Assembly (NCBI RefSeq): GCF_002970975.1
Contig: NZ_PNFA01000017.1
Coordinates: 19,187-83,186, forward strand
Source: Microbacterium halophytorum
GTDB taxonomy: Bacteria > Actinomycetota > Actinomycetes > Actinomycetales > Microbacteriaceae
Length of the DNA: 64,000 nucleotides
Direction: 5' to 3'
The notes beneath the pieces were generated by a model. It ran no database searches and had not been told where the DNA came from. It was given only the letters and a program-made list of their open reading frames with translations. Of the stretch, positions 45,057 to 55,000 are shown in pieces. Made by a program: the position numbers and the translations under genes. Position 1 is the stretch's first letter; each line of letters opens with the position of its first letter.

Positions 45057-46544
45057 ATGAACGCATACGACGAGAAGCTGGTCGCCTGGTGCGAGCGCGA
45101 GGAGCTCGCGGAACGGATGATCCCGGTGATCGGCCGCCTGTATCGGGGCAGCGGCACCGTCGTCTCGATCCATGGGCGCCGCCTCGTCGGGCGCTCGCCG
45201 ATCGAGATCCTGAAGGCGCACCGCTTCGCCCGGCTCGCGGGCGACCGGGTGCTGAACCCCGCCAAGACGCTCGCGGTGCTCGAGTCCCTCGAATCGCTCG
45301 GCCTCGGTGCGGCATCCGTCGACGTCGCCCTGCTGGTCGAGCGCTACGACGCACAGGGCGGCGAGTACGCACCGGATGCGCTGGCCGACTACCTGCGGGC
45401 CGAGCTCGCCGAGGTCGTCGGAGCGGAGCCGCCCACCACGACCGACGTCGTGCTCTACGGGTTCGGGCGCATCGGCCGCCTCGTGGCCCGCATCCTGATC
45501 GCTCACGCCGGCCGCGGCTCCGGCCTGCGCCTCCGCGCCATCGTCGTGCGCGGCGGCGGCGCGAACGACCTGCGCAAGCGCGCCAGCCTGCTGCGCCGCG
45601 ATTCGGTGCACGGGGCCTTCGACGGCTCGATCGAGGTCGATGAGGAGAACGACACGATCCTCGCCAACGGCACGCTCATCCGGGTCATCCGCTCCGACGA
45701 CCCCGCGTCGATCGACTACACCGCCTACGGCATCGACGACGCCGTCGTGATCGACAACACGGGCAAGTGGCGCGACGAGGAGGGGCTCGGCCGGCACCTG
45801 CGCTCGAAGGGCGTCGCCCGCGTGCTGCTCACCGCGCCCGGCAAGGGCGGCATCAAGAATATCGTCTGCGGTATCAACTGCGACCAGATCCACCCGGATG
45901 ACCGCATCCTGTCGGCCGCGTCGTGCACGACGAATGCGATCACGCCCGTCCTCGCGGCCCTCGACGATCGCTACGGCGTCGTCGGCGGGCACGTCGAGAC
46001 GGTGCACTCGTTCACGAACGACCAGAACCTCATCGACAACTTCCATGCGGGCGACCGCCGCGGGCGCTCGGCGGCCCTGAACATGGTGATCACTGAAACG
46101 GGCGCGGCTAAGGCCGTTGCGAAAGCCCTGCCGCAGCTGGCGGGCAGGCTCACCGGTTCGGCCATCCGGGTCCCGACCCCCGACGTCTCTCTCGCGATCC
46201 TCAACCTGCGCCTCGGGAAGGCGACGGACAAGGCCGAGCTGAACGCGTACCTGCGCCGACTCAGCCTGACGTCGACGCTCCGCCAGCAGATCGACTACGT
46301 CGAATCACCCGAGGTCGTCTCGACCGACTTCGTGGGAAGCAACCGCGCGGGCATCGTCGACGGGCTCGCGACGCTGGCCGACGGCGACGAGAACGCCGTG
46401 CTCTACGTCTGGTACGACAACGAGTTCGGCTACTCGAACCAGGTCGTCCGCGTCGTCGAGAAGATGGCGGGCGCGCACCCGGTCCACCTGCCCGAGCGGG
46501 AGGCCGTCGCGCACGAGGAGGCCCCCGTTCCGCTGCCCGTCTGA
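45057..46544 (+). CDS. gap: Glyceraldehyde-3-phosphate dehydrogenase, long form
   Basis: Protein of 495 aa. An extra N-terminal helical domain of about 130 residues precedes the classic GAPDH fold: the NAD-binding VVLYGFGRIGRLVARI near residue 145 and the catalytic Cys in ILSAASCTTNAI. This long form is known in several bacteria and archaea and is distinct from the ~335-aa glycolytic enzyme; the extra domain's function is unclear. The start is at ATG 45057 with GAAGGAG upstream. A candidate TATTCT -10 element is at 45000-45005. Confidence 0.9.
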   Translation: MNAYDEKLVAWCEREELAERMIPVIGRLYRGSGTVVSIHGRRLVGRSPIEILKAHRFARLAGDRVLNPAKTLAVLESLESLGLGAASVDVALLVERYDAQGGEYAPDALADYLRAELAEVVGAEPPTTTDVVLYGFGRIGRLVARILIAHAGRGSGLRLRAIVVRGGGANDLRKRASLLRRDSVHGAFDGSIEVDEENDTILANGTLIRVIRSDDPASIDYTAYGIDDAVVIDNTGKWRDEEGLGRHLRSKGVARVLLTAPGKGGIKNIVCGINCDQIHPDDRILSAASCTTNAITPVLAALDDRYGVVGGHVETVHSFTNDQNLIDNFHAGDRRGRSAALNMVITETGAAKAVAKALPQLAGRLTGSAIRVPTPDVSLAILNLRLGKATDKAELNAYLRRLSLTSTLRQQIDYVESPEVVSTDFVGSNRAGIVDGLATLADGDENAVLYVWYDNEFGYSNQVVRVVEKMAGAHPVHLPEREAVAHEEAPVPLPV

Positions 46545-46691
46545 GCCTCGGCGGGCCCGCCGAGGTCGGCCCCGCCGCGCGCCGAAGCGCCGCGCGGCGG
46601 GGCCGGCCATGCGGCGTCGGGCCGCCGCGGAAGCGGCGCTTTCCCCGTCGCGGCCCCGCTCGGCTAATGTCGTAGGAGACGAGGAGGACCG

Positions 46692-47288
46692 GTGGGACGC
46701 AACGCCGACGCGATTTCGGAGGGCGAGCAGATCGCCGTCTCGGCCGCGCGCCTGGAGATCAAGAACCGCATCCTGGTCACCACGATCGCGGCGGGTGAGA
46801 ACTTCGACCCCGACATGCTCCTGCCGCAGGCTCGCGAGGCCGTCGAGCGGCTCGCCGTGGAGTCGGAGGACGCCGCCGAGGCCCTGCGCAGGCTGCGCAA
46901 GCGCGCGTGGGGCCGCCATTCCCAGTCGCACGGCACGCACGACTACCGCGACAAGGACGTGCGGAACCTGCGTCGCCGCGCGAAGCAGTCGACGGGCGTC
47001 GCGAAGCGCCTGCGCGAACTGCTCGGCGACGACGACCGGCTGCGCACCATCATCGAGCAGGCGCGCGACGCGGCCTGGCACGACGTGGAGTCGAACATCG
47101 ACACCCGCCTCAGGATCGAGGCGATGCGCCCGGATCAGGACCCCGATTACCAGCAGATGCGCGAGGCGCGCATGCAGGCGCTCATGATGGTCGACCTGCA
47201 GGCGCTCGAGTCGCAGGCGCGCGCCAGGCGCGGCGAGCCGGCGGCCGACGCCGCGGAGTCCGGCGCCGAGGAACGGCGGGGCGAATAG
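46692..47288 (+). CDS. Conserved hypothetical, highly charged helical protein
   Basis: Predicted soluble, mostly alpha-helical protein of 198 aa, rich in Arg, Glu, Asp and Ala, with no signal or membrane segment. GTG start with an excellent GAGGAGG site. Codon use matches core genes, and homologues without known function seem common in Microbacteriaceae, so it is a real gene, but no function is assigned. It lies just upstream of the tRNA-Arg/island junction. Confidence 0.75.
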   Translation: MGRNADAISEGEQIAVSAARLEIKNRILVTTIAAGENFDPDMLLPQAREAVERLAVESEDAAEALRRLRKRAWGRHSQSHGTHDYRDKDVRNLRRRAKQSTGVAKRLRELLGDDDRLRTIIEQARDAAWHDVESNIDTRLRIEAMRPDQDPDYQQMREARMQALMMVDLQALESQARARRGEPAADAAESGAEERRGE

Positions 47289-47326
47289 GCCGCCACGCCC
47301 GGGATGCGCCGTCGGGGCGCCTCGAT

Positions 47327-47356
47327 TTCGCACGACGCCGGATGCTGGGGTACTAT
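47327..47356 (+). promoter_or_regulatory. tRNA-Arg promoter
   Basis: TTCGCA (47327-47332), 18-nt spacer, TACTAT (47351-47356), the same -10 as the tRNA-Ser(GCU) promoter. Confidence 0.55.
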
Positions 47357-47383
47357 CGTCAGGTTGCTTCGGCAGCGGAAACT

Positions 47384-47456
47384 GCGCCTGTAGCTCAATG
47401 GATAGAGCATCTGACTACGGATCAGAAGGTTGGGGGTTCGAGTCCCTCCAGGCGCA
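47384..47456 (+). tRNA. argV: tRNA-Arg (anticodon ACG)
   Basis: A 73-nt tRNA with acceptor stem GCGCCTG/CAGGCGC, discriminator A, anticodon loop CTACGGA (ACG, wobble A presumably edited to inosine) and T-arm GGGTTCGAGTCCC. It is the insertion point of the island to the right; the tRNA itself remains intact. Confidence 0.97.
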
Positions 47457-49094
47457 CATAGTATCTGCAACTGCAAATCCTGAAGTGGGTCTGACCAGGG
47501 GTTTTCCTGAGGTTCGAACATCGCACGTTCGGGTCAACGCTCGTTGATCCAGTAGATGACTGAACTCTTCGACAAGGATGCCCCTGGTCTGGCTCGGGTC
47601 TCGTCCGATGCGGATCTTCTGGAAGAGCATCCGATTGAGGTGCCGCTTCTGGATGGTGTCGCTGTTGGCGTATCGCCGGTCGCAGCCTTCGACGGCGTCG
47701 AGCCGCCGGGCGAGTTCGCGGTGCGTATCCTCACTGCTCGCGGTGAGCCGATCGCGTACGACCTCGGCATGCGTTCTACGCTTGGTGAGCTCGCGTTGCT
47801 GGTCGAGGAAGAGCGTTCGAGGAATCGCGCCGGCGTAGTAGGCATCGAGAAGCCTGAGTTGGCGCTCGCCCAGCTCGTCGAGATGCTGCTCGATCTCACG
47901 AACCTGCGCCGCCCGGACCGTGAGTGCCGCTCGTTGCCGCTCGGCTTCGCGTCGCTCCAAGCGTTCTCGTTCATGCGGCGTGATGCTCAGGTGCGCGTAG
48001 AGGTGCTCGACGCGCTGCTCGGCTTCGGCAACCGGGATCGCGGGTTGGCGACAGTTGATCGCTCGGGCCTGCCGGCCCGAGCACACGAAGTAGGCGTACC
48101 GCTTTCCTGCGCGTGAGGTCACGTGCTGCATGATCAGCCGACGCTCGCACGAGCAGCAGTAGAGAGTGCTCTACAAGAAGTGGGTGTGAACGCGGGAGCG
48201 TTCGCCGCAACGCCGCGATGCGAGCATCTCCTGGACCCGCTCCCAGCGTTCCGCGGACACGATGGCCGGGTGCAAGCCGGGATGCTCGACCCCGTTCATC
48301 GTGACGACGCCCTTGTAGTACGGGTTCTTCAGCATGCGGTGCACCGTGCTCGGCCCGATCGGCTTTCCGGGCTCTTCCCTCAGTGTGCGGGTGGTGAGGC
48401 CGCGTGATGTCAGCTCGTCCACGATCTGGGAGATGCTCCAGGTCCCGGCCGCGTAGGCGTCGAACATCCACGCGACGTGAGCTGCGCGCTCGGGATCGAG
48501 GTCTACCTCTCCGGCCGAGGCGCGACGTCCTTCGCTTGCCCGGCGCACATTGAGGTAGCCGAGCGGTGCGCGCCCGCCGGTCCCGCCTTCCTCGGCTTTC
48601 TGGCGAAGGCCCTTCTTCACCTCGGTGGACAGGTTCTGGGAGTAGAACTCTGCGATCGATGCCATGATGCCGTGCACGAGACGCCCGCTCGCGGTCTCGT
48701 CGATGTTCTCGGTGGTGGACACGAGGCGGACGCCTGCCTCTTCCAGTGCGCGGACGATCTGCACGTCGTCCGCTCTGTTGCGAGCGAGGCGATCGAGCTT
48801 GTGCACGATCACGATGTCCACCTTGTGCGACGTGACGTACTCGAGCAGTCGGCGCAGCTCGGGCCGATCGGTAGTGCGCGCGGAGGCGCCTCGCTCGACG
48901 AACTCGGCGGCCACCACCGCGCTCATGGAGAGCGCATGACGCTTATTGGCGGCGCGCTGCGCCGCCAACGAAAGCCCCTCACCCGAGGTTCCGCGGCCCA
49001 CCTGCCGCTCGGTCGAGACACGAGAGTAGGAAATTGCTGTGAGCGGCTCGAAACGGAACTCGTTGTCTTCGCTGGTCTGGATAGCAAGGGTCAT
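47415..49094 (-). pseudogene. Large serine recombinase broken by one in-frame amber codon
   Basis: Site-specific serine recombinase (integrase) of the large type. The 5' part (48171-49094, 307 aa) carries the catalytic resolvase domain with AISYSRVST and FVERGASARTTDRPEL, and the recombinase domain (GRAPLGYL, NPYYKGVV). A TAG at 48171-48173 stops it between THFL and STLYCCSCERRL; family members usually have Lys or another residue there, so AAG to TAG is a likely origin. The downstream 252 codons stay in frame and encode the zinc-ribbon and coiled-coil region, ending inside the tRNA-Arg, 13 codons past the island junction. The 3' half could restart at ATG 48131. Either a dead integrase, a sequencing error or rare readthrough. 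ATG at 49094 chosen as start. Confidence 0.85.
47450..47458. repeat. Candidate attL core (tRNA-Arg end)
   Basis: AGGCGCACA at the 3' end of tRNA-Arg, repeated exactly at 56611-56619. Short identical cores are expected for a serine integrase. Confidence 0.6.
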
Positions 49095-49199
49095 ACGCGG
49101 AGGCTTCCAGACGACCCAGACGCAGATGCCGTGCGCCGCCAGCGCGACACCGAGGGTACTCACTCGGTGAGCCGTCGGGCTAACGTCAGAGGCCCCGGA

Positions 49200-49205
49200 T
49201 ACGCT
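49200..49205 (+). promoter_or_regulatory. Leaderless -10 element of the methyltransferase operon
   Basis: TACGCT, then 6 nt, then the GTG at 49212; divergent from the recombinase. Confidence 0.6.
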
Positions 49206-49211
49206 GGAAGC

Positions 49212-50963
49212 GTGAGTCTCCCCGCCGCCATCACCGAGTTCCTCGCGCGACCCTTGGGGCCCCGCGGGTCGCGTGGGCTGGTTGGATCGGCGGATCCGGC
49301 GGCTGAACTGACTCCGGTCGCCGCTGCCGTGCTGGCGGCGATCCCCGCGTGGTGGTCGGCTCGAGCAACGCGGGCAGGTCTCGCAGGGGAGTGGACAGAC
49401 GTGCACTTCGCCGTCGATGTCACACCTCCGCTCGTGTTGGGTGAGGCACCGCCCCTTGAGCCGGACTGGGCGCTTCTCAGCGCAGAGCAGGTTGGCGCCG
49501 CGTATGTGGAGTCGCTTGCATCCGAGACGCGCGCGCGACACGGACGCCACTACACGCCGCACGAGCTGGCACGAGAGCTCTGGTCGATGACCAAAGCAGC
49601 ACTGGGGATGAAGCACCCTGTGGTGCCGTTGCCGGGTCTCGTGCGGGACCCTGCCTGTGGCGCGGGCGCGCTGCTGCTGCCGGCACTGCGAGAGCACCTC
49701 GCGGCGAGCACCGCGATCGATCCGCGTCTGGTCCTAAACAGGCTCCCCTCGTTGATCGAAGGCATCGACTCTGATCCGGCTGCGGTGTGGGTGGCGAATG
49801 TCGTTCTCGCGGCGGAGATGCTTCCGACCCTCGCCCGTATCCCGGAGAGTCACCGGCGACCATTGCCCGCACTGGCGCACATCGGCGACGGATTGGCGCC
49901 GGATCGCGCACCCGCCCGAGCGGTCTTGATGAACCCGCCCTATGGGCGCGTGCGTCTGAGCGACGCCGACCGCGCGCGATTCGCGAAGTCGCTGTACGGG
50001 CACGCCAACCTCTACGGGATGTTCATGGCTGCTGGAGCCGAGGCGCTGGACTCCAGCGGCGTCCTTTCCGCTCTCGTTCCGACATCGTTTACGGCAGGAC
50101 GCTACTTCGAGCCTCTCCGCGCACACCTGACGTCCCAGCTACGGCTGGAGAGCGTGGCGTTCGTCGCCGACCGGTCCGGAGTCTTCACATCCGTGCTGCA
50201 GGAGACCTGTCTGGCGACACTCACTCGCCGTCGTGTGCGCAAAGTGGATGTGCGTGCGATCGGTTCGGCTGTGGAAGATGTCGCGACCATCGCCTCGCCG
50301 ACGGGCGGCAACCCGTGGATACTCCCTCGTCGCTCAGACCTGGCTCCTGTGGCCGCCGCCGCTGCGAAGCTGCCCAATACTCTGTCGAGTGCAGGGTGGA
50401 AGGTCAGTACGGGGCCGCTGGTGTGGAATCGGCGAAAGGACGACCTCTTCTCGCGACCTGCGAACGGACGCCACCAGATCATCTGGGCCGCCGATATCGA
50501 CGGCGGGGCTGTACACCGCGACGTCCGTCGAGCCTCGACCCGATACCTGGCGCTGCACTCAGATCGCGACCGCAACGTCATGCTCACGACCGCGCCTGTC
50601 GTGCTCGTGCAACGCACCACGGCACCTGAGCAGCAGAGGCGACTGGTAGTGGCCGAGCTCACCGAGGACGACTTGGCTCGCTCCTCTGAGGGTGTCGTCG
50701 TCGAGAACCACGTCAACATCATCAAGCCGGTCGGAAATGAGCAACTCCTCAGTAGACGTCTGCTGACTCGAATCCTCTCGACAGACGCCCTCGACAAGCT
50801 GGTCCGATGCATCTCCGGGTCAGTCGCGTTGTCGGCGTACGAGCTCGAATCGATCACGCTGCCCGACGCCCAGACGCTGAAGAGTTGGGAGAGCCTGCCT
50901 GACGGCGAGCTTGAGCGCTCTGTCGCACAAATGTACGGCCTTCCGGAGCAGCCGGGGACATGA
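49212..50963 (+). CDS. BsuBI/PstI-type DNA adenine-N6 methyltransferase
   Basis: Restriction-modification methyltransferase of 583 aa. SAM-binding motif I is DPACGAGALLLPAL (near residue 147), motif II-like IEGIDSDPAAV follows, and the catalytic motif IV NPPYGR (near residue 241) marks N6-adenine or N4-cytosine methylation; an upstream HGRHYTPHELA segment is typical of N6-adenine enzymes. Its pairing with a BsuBI/PstI-type nuclease suggests the family's CTGCAG target, not proven. The GTG start is fixed by a -10 element 6 nt upstream; the larger open frame to the left is not coding. ATGA overlap with the nuclease gene. Base composition is lower in GC than core genes. Confidence 0.9.
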   Translation: MSLPAAITEFLARPLGPRGSRGLVGSADPAAELTPVAAAVLAAIPAWWSARATRAGLAGEWTDVHFAVDVTPPLVLGEAPPLEPDWALLSAEQVGAAYVESLASETRARHGRHYTPHELARELWSMTKAALGMKHPVVPLPGLVRDPACGAGALLLPALREHLAASTAIDPRLVLNRLPSLIEGIDSDPAAVWVANVVLAAEMLPTLARIPESHRRPLPALAHIGDGLAPDRAPARAVLMNPPYGRVRLSDADRARFAKSLYGHANLYGMFMAAGAEALDSSGVLSALVPTSFTAGRYFEPLRAHLTSQLRLESVAFVADRSGVFTSVLQETCLATLTRRRVRKVDVRAIGSAVEDVATIASPTGGNPWILPRRSDLAPVAAAAAKLPNTLSSAGWKVSTGPLVWNRRKDDLFSRPANGRHQIIWAADIDGGAVHRDVRRASTRYLALHSDRDRNVMLTTAPVVLVQRTTAPEQQRRLVVAELTEDDLARSSEGVVVENHVNIIKPVGNEQLLSRRLLTRILSTDALDKLVRCISGSVALSAYELESITLPDAQTLKSWESLPDGELERSVAQMYGLPEQPGT

Positions 50964-52051
50964 GACCCATCATCACGGCCGAAGAGGCCACCAAGCGTCT
51001 CCTCGTTGTCTTTCCACGCACCGCATTCGACGCCGTGATGTCCAGCCCGCTCGCCGGCGCTGCTGTTGCGGCGCTGATCTACGTAGACGCCGTTGCCGAT
51101 GATCCCTACAACTTGTTCTGGGCGCGCCCGTCAATGGTGACCTGGATGTCCGAGACCATGCGCGAACAGGCCAGCGACGAGGACCGGCTCGCCTGGCGCG
51201 GTGAAGCAGCGAAGGGAGCGAAGGCCCTCGCTGGCCTCCTGCAATCCTGGGGCGTTCCGGATACTCCTGGATACGCCGATAATTCTCGCGAGACCCTGCG
51301 AGACGAGACATTCCGGAAGTGGCGAGAGCACGGTGCGCTCCGTGAACGGCTTGACCTTCCCAAGACGTCAGGCGCAGGACGCTGGGTGATGGAGCCACAC
51401 TTCGCGGATCTCTTCGCGCCCGGACTGAGCGATGCAGAGGTGGAAGTCGCCGCCGCTGAATGGCGCGAGGCACACCTGTCGCCGGCCGCGAAGCTCCGGG
51501 TACGGTTCGCGATCGAAGGAGAGCAAGCGAGTCACGCCGTCACGGTCACGCTCCCGAACAATGCAGGCACCCGCACCCTCGAAGCTGGGCGTGCCTCCCT
51601 AATCCTCAAGGGCGTGATCGAGAACTGGGCACCGGCGCGGCTGCGCAACCCCTACGTGGTCTCCGTCAGCGAACCGGGCGACAAGCTCTTCACGGCAGAC
51701 GCCCAACTCCTCTCGTACCTCGGCGTCACCATCAACGTCTCCAGCCTTCTTCCCGACGCGCTGATTGCCGACGTCGGAGACAAAACGGTCGACTTCTGGT
51801 TCATCGAAGCGGTCAACACCGACGGCGAGATCAATGAGGCACGCAAGCGCGACTTCCAGGAATGGGCGCTCCTGCAAGGCATTGACCCCAAGCAGTGCCG
51901 GTTCCTCACCGCGTTCGGCTCACGCAACCATCCCGCTGCCAGGAAGCGCTTGAAGGATCTCGCCGAAGGCAGTTACGCCTACTTCGCCGACGAGCCCGAC
52001 CACGAACTCGCGTGGTACGCGATCACAGGCAATCACACTGGTGATTCATGA
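50960..52051 (+). CDS. BsuBI/PstI family type II restriction endonuclease
   Basis: Nuclease of 363 aa whose C-terminal half matches the BsuBI/PstI restriction-endonuclease family: VSVSEPGDKLFTADA near residue 234, then LPDALIADVGDKTVDFWFIEAV (residues ~263-285) with the PD-(D/E)xK-like acidic residues, NTDGEIN, LTAFGSR, and the closing AYFADEPDHELAW. The N-terminal ~220 residues are the helical part of the family. The predicted role is cutting unmodified CTGCAG-like sites in invading DNA. Start overlaps the methyltransferase stop (ATGA). Confidence 0.9.
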   Translation: MRPIITAEEATKRLLVVFPRTAFDAVMSSPLAGAAVAALIYVDAVADDPYNLFWARPSMVTWMSETMREQASDEDRLAWRGEAAKGAKALAGLLQSWGVPDTPGYADNSRETLRDETFRKWREHGALRERLDLPKTSGAGRWVMEPHFADLFAPGLSDAEVEVAAAEWREAHLSPAAKLRVRFAIEGEQASHAVTVTLPNNAGTRTLEAGRASLILKGVIENWAPARLRNPYVVSVSEPGDKLFTADAQLLSYLGVTINVSSLLPDALIADVGDKTVDFWFIEAVNTDGEINEARKRDFQEWALLQGIDPKQCRFLTAFGSRNHPAARKRLKDLAEGSYAYFADEPDHELAWYAITGNHTGDS

Positions 52052-52070
52052 GGATCGTCAGGAGGTCGAC

Positions 52071-55000
52071 ATGCCTGAGGAGCGGTCAGCGGTAACGGTG
52101 GATGGCGACGGCAAAGAGGCCGCGGCTGGAGCCACGGCCCCCGGCGCCTGGTTAAGGCGTAGGTGGGCCGCCCTTACTGCCCGACGCGCCGAGCGGCAAC
52201 AGATCCGCTCTCGCCGACCCGCACGGCCGGGTAACACCATCCCACTCAAAGCTCTCGCGCCCGACTTCCAACGTGAATACCACCAGGTCTACTTGGATCT
52301 CCTTGAACGAGCACTGCGCCACCCAGACACTCGCAGCGTCGCTCTGACTGGATCGTATGGATCGGGCAAATCCAGCGTTCTCCGCGCGCTCGGACGCACC
52401 TGGTGGCGACGTCGGCGCATTGTGGAGCTTTCGCTCTCGACACTTGATCCCGACCTGATTCCTCCTGCTCAGATACAGAACCCAGCCGAGCGCGAGAAGA
52501 GCAATCAGATTCAGAAGGAGCTCGTCAAGCAGCTCCTATACCGCCTGCCGCCGGGCAGAACACCCCGATCTCGATTCCCCCGCGCCTCGTCGCCCAGCCG
52601 AGGGACGGGGCTATTCGTAGCATTCACTGCCGCGGCTGCCGTCGGAGCCGTATGGGTGGTAGCTCTTCTCGCAGGATGGCAACCGGACATCACGCAGCGC
52701 ATTGAAGGGGTCGGCTGGTCCGGGCCCTGGTTCTGGGCTGCCGCGGCCGCTGTGGCAGCGCTCGGCGCGACTGGCGCGTGGTGGGTGCTCGCGGGCAAGT
52801 ACGCACTCCAGGCAGGTCTGAAAGCCGGCGCAGTCACTGTCAGCCTGGCGCCGACCTCGTCGAGTTACTTCGACCAGTATCTCGACGAGATCATGTACTT
52901 CTTCCAGGTCAGTAAGGCCGGCATCGTGCTCATCGAGGACGTCGACCGATTCGATGACGCCGTGGTCTTCGACACGCTGCGCGCACTCAACACGCTCCTC
53001 AACAGTTCACGTCAGGTCCGCCGACGAGTCATCTTCATCTACGCAATCCGAGACAGCGTCCTTGGCCGCATCGGAGCAGAGAAGACAACGAGCAAGGGAG
53101 AGCCGAGCGACACGGCCGCCGCCGATACGACTCCCGTCCTCGAGATCGACAAGGCGAACCGGACCAAGTACTTCGACGTGATCATCCCCATAGTCCCGTT
53201 CGTCACTGCTGACAACGCTCGCGATCTCCTGATGGAGATTATGCAGCCGCACCTCGCGCACAATGAGGGCGCTCCTGGGATCTCACCGTCACTTATTCGG
53301 CTGGCTGCACGGCACGTGGCGGACATGCGGACGCTCCTGTCGATCCGCAACGAGTTCGAAGTTCACTTGGACCGACTGATGACCTCTGCCCGGGCACCGA
53401 TGCCCGACATCAATCACGACATCATCCTCTCTCTGGTGCTCCTACGCGCAACGAGCCCCGATGCTTACGAGAAGATCCGACTCAAGACCAGCCCACTGGA
53501 CGACCTCAACAGACGATGGCTCACTCTCGTCGAAGAGAACCTGGAAACCCTCACCGCGGAGCTCACCCGATTGCGAACCCAGCTGGAGACCGGAGTCGCT
53601 CTCGACCTGCGCCTGGGGAGGGCAGCAGCTGCGCTGGACGCGCGACGTTCAGAACTCTTCGAACTCGCGCAAGGAATCACTCCCGAGCGGGTCCAATTCA
53701 GCGGTCCTCTGTCAGACGACAACCTGGCGAACCTGATGGGCTGGCAACAGATCGCCGACGGGCAGCTACTCACCCTGACCTTCTTCACCAAGCCGGATCG
53801 ATACAGTCAGCGCCAGACGAAGATAGTGACGGTAGGTCGGCATCTGCTCGCGCAGCTTCTGGACATGCCGATTGACCCCGCGTCCTGGCGAACAGCTGAC
53901 GTGGATGAGCTCAACGACCAGATCGCATCCACCGAAGCGGAGATCAGATTCCTGAGACACCACACTTGGGCCGAAGTGCACTCGCGGCCCGACCTCACTG
54001 TCAAGGCGGCAGGTAGAGAAACCTCGAGTCGCGTAGAGGGTCATCCAGCAGGTGAAGCTCCAGCAGCTCCGAAGGCCGTTGCCTCCACGCGTCCCAACTT
54101 TACCGATCTTGTCCAGGAGCACGCGCCGAGTGAACTTGCAGCCGGCCTGATCGCGCATGGTTATCTTCCGCGGCACTTCGCTAGGTACGCATCGACGTTC
54201 TACGGCAAGGTCGTCGGACTCAACGCCACCGAGTTCATCTCCAGGGCCATCGAACCAGGCACACCCATCGTCGAGTACGAGCTGAACGAACAGGATGTTG
54301 CTCAAGTCCTCGCAGAACAGCAAGCCGATGAAGACGATGCAGACCTGTTCGACGATCTGAGCATCTACAACCTCGACATCGTCGCCTACCTCCTCCTGCA
54401 CCGTCCTCGGGCGGCGCAGCGGGTCGCGGACCATCTGGCCGCAAGGTGGGGTGAGGTAGAACGGAGCTTCCTGAGCCGATTCCTGCAACGGGCCACTAAT
54501 GACCAGGCCGCCGCACTCACCTCGATGATGGCGCCCAACTGGCAGGACGCACTCCGCTTCACCATCTCGGAAGTAGCGCTCGCCCCGGCTTCCCGTTACC
54601 AGCTGGTGGACGCTGTCCTAAACGCCGTCCGCTCGGACGAGCGCGACGATCTCGACCCCGAAGTCGGACGGTTCCTTGCTGCCAACTACCCGCAGCTTCC
54701 CACCGCTATCGCTCCACGGAACCCGGACCGCGCAGCAATCGTGATGACTGTCTTCGAACAGGCCGGCGCAACGATCGCTGATCTCACCCCGCTCAACGAC
54801 ACTGCCATCACCGCAGCGACGGCTCTGAGTATCTATCCGGTAACTGCACCCAACCTGCAGGCGATCGGTGGAGCCGAAGAAGTTCCGCTCGATGCCTTGC
54901 GCTCACGGGCAGAAGGCCCGCAGGTCTACGAGCACGTGATCAAGCGTCTTCCCGACTACCTCGACGCTCTCGGGAAGCTCGACCCGCCAGCGACGCCGAT

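Noticed and set aside
47415..47456. Protein-like end CAWRDSNPQPSDP of the recombinase frame
   Set aside because: This is the antisense translation of tRNA-Arg, a frequent spurious protein end; it only shows that the frame runs into the tRNA.
48477..49211. Upstream 245-codon extension of the methyltransferase frame
   Set aside because: Lies antisense to the recombinase catalytic domain; the GTG at 49212 has a well-placed -10 element.
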